Assembly (NCBI RefSeq): GCF_018991925.1 | Contig: NW_024756914.1 | Span: forward strand, 8,744,417 to 8,808,416 | Direction: 5' to 3' | Source: Homarus americanus | Taxonomy: Eukaryota > Arthropoda > Malacostraca > Decapoda > Nephropidae | DNA length: 64,000 nt | Shown here: positions 63,501 through 64,000 of the stretch, piece after piece | Layout of the letters: each line of letters opens with the position of its first letter | Position numbering within the stretch: position 1 is the stretch's first letter | Notes under the pieces: generated by a model | Seen by the model: only the letters and a program-made list of their open reading frames with translations | Told to the model about the DNA's origin: nothing | Database searches by the model: none | Made by a program: the position numbers and the translations under genes

Positions 63501-64000
63501 GATTGGAGGTGGTCCTACCTGCAGATATGAAAGGATACTGCAGGTTGCAAGTGTGAGCGGACCCCCGATCACTGGACGCTTACCACCAAACCCCACTCTT
63601 GGACGTGGTCAGTTTCGGAGTGGCGCGCCCCCCGAACTGGGGTCCGCACTTGCTGGGAGAGGATACTTTCTAAGCTATCTGGGTGGTGGGTATCGTGTGA
63701 TGACCCGGAGTAGGTGGTGAATGTGGTCTGTTTGGCCTTTCGGGTTAGAGTGGCCGCTGTTGTTGTGTGTGCTTCTTGGGAGTTTTGAGTTCTGTTTTGG
63801 AGACTATGTGTGACTTTGCAGTCGAGGAGATAGTGTTCCAGTGGGTTGGCTGCTGGCTCCTGACAGTAGGTGCATTCCATGACGTCATTTCCGATCATCT
63901 GCCAAGTGCACTTGTACCCTAATCGTAGTCGATGAAGGCTGACTTGGGTTTGTCTTGGAGTTTTCTTGTCAGCGAAAGGTGGTTCCCCCTTTTGTAGCCG
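63501..64000 (-). pseudogene. RNase H-type LINE ORF2 C-terminus
   Basis: The minus strand reads QTQVSLHRLRLGYKCTWQ, then the Cys-His knuckle CTYCQEPAANPLEHYLLDC, the usual C-terminal zinc segment of RNase H-bearing LINEs. It runs off the window end. The tail to 63569 is Thr/Ser-rich. Confidence 0.6.

Overview
The window is animal genomic DNA, most likely from a decapod crustacean. Genes are sparse and have introns with GT/AG ends. Most of the sequence is decayed non-LTR, LTR, Penelope-like and pogo-like elements, microsatellites and minisatellites. A short arthropod-type TTAGG telomere tract lies at 47237-47262, and TACAGTA/TACTGTA heptamers are scattered everywhere. The decapod assignment is inference from texture; no species marker is visible.

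Layout. 1-8900: a pile-up of CR1-like and Jockey-like LINE fragments, a 50-bp minisatellite that grew out of LINE coding sequence (847-1757), a SINE-like element and a solo LTR (5621-6162). 9229-16545: four plus-strand exons of an ankyrin-repeat protein, joined in phase 0, one of them 4.5 kb long and encoding about 1,500 acidic residues with a repeated SAKEFFKDE..WWE motif. Its first intron holds a minisatellite made of copies of its own 3' splice site. 16546-19870: downstream DNA with a 29-bp minisatellite. 19878-25742: an RNase H-bearing LINE on the minus strand, head-to-head with a LINE ORF1 on the plus strand. 25743-31451: a near-complete minus-strand Ty3/gypsy-type element whose integrase precedes the reverse transcriptase. 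31887-33353: a small non-autonomous LTR element. 33354-37540: mostly unassigned, with LINE and Penelope-like tails.

37540-47889 carries a complete minus-strand gene for an ER/secretory cyclophilin B (PPIB-like, four coding exons, 219 residues). Its introns hold nested pogo-like elements and a SINE-like element. 49150-50490 is a Penelope-like element end (GIY-YIG) between two microsatellites. 51775-62182 is a 10.4-kb minisatellite of a 44-bp unit, stop-free in all plus frames, which explains the many long but spurious reading frames there. Exon-like segments on either side (51394-51498 and 62856-63028) may belong to one gene with the array in its intron. The window ends in another RNase H-type LINE end.

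Only two host genes are well supported: the ankyrin-repeat gene (its 5' part not found) and the cyclophilin. The most notable observations are the integrase-before-RT gypsy element, the two minisatellites whose birth can be read from their flanks (LINE coding region; splice acceptor), the WW-motif repeat protein and the 10-kb array.
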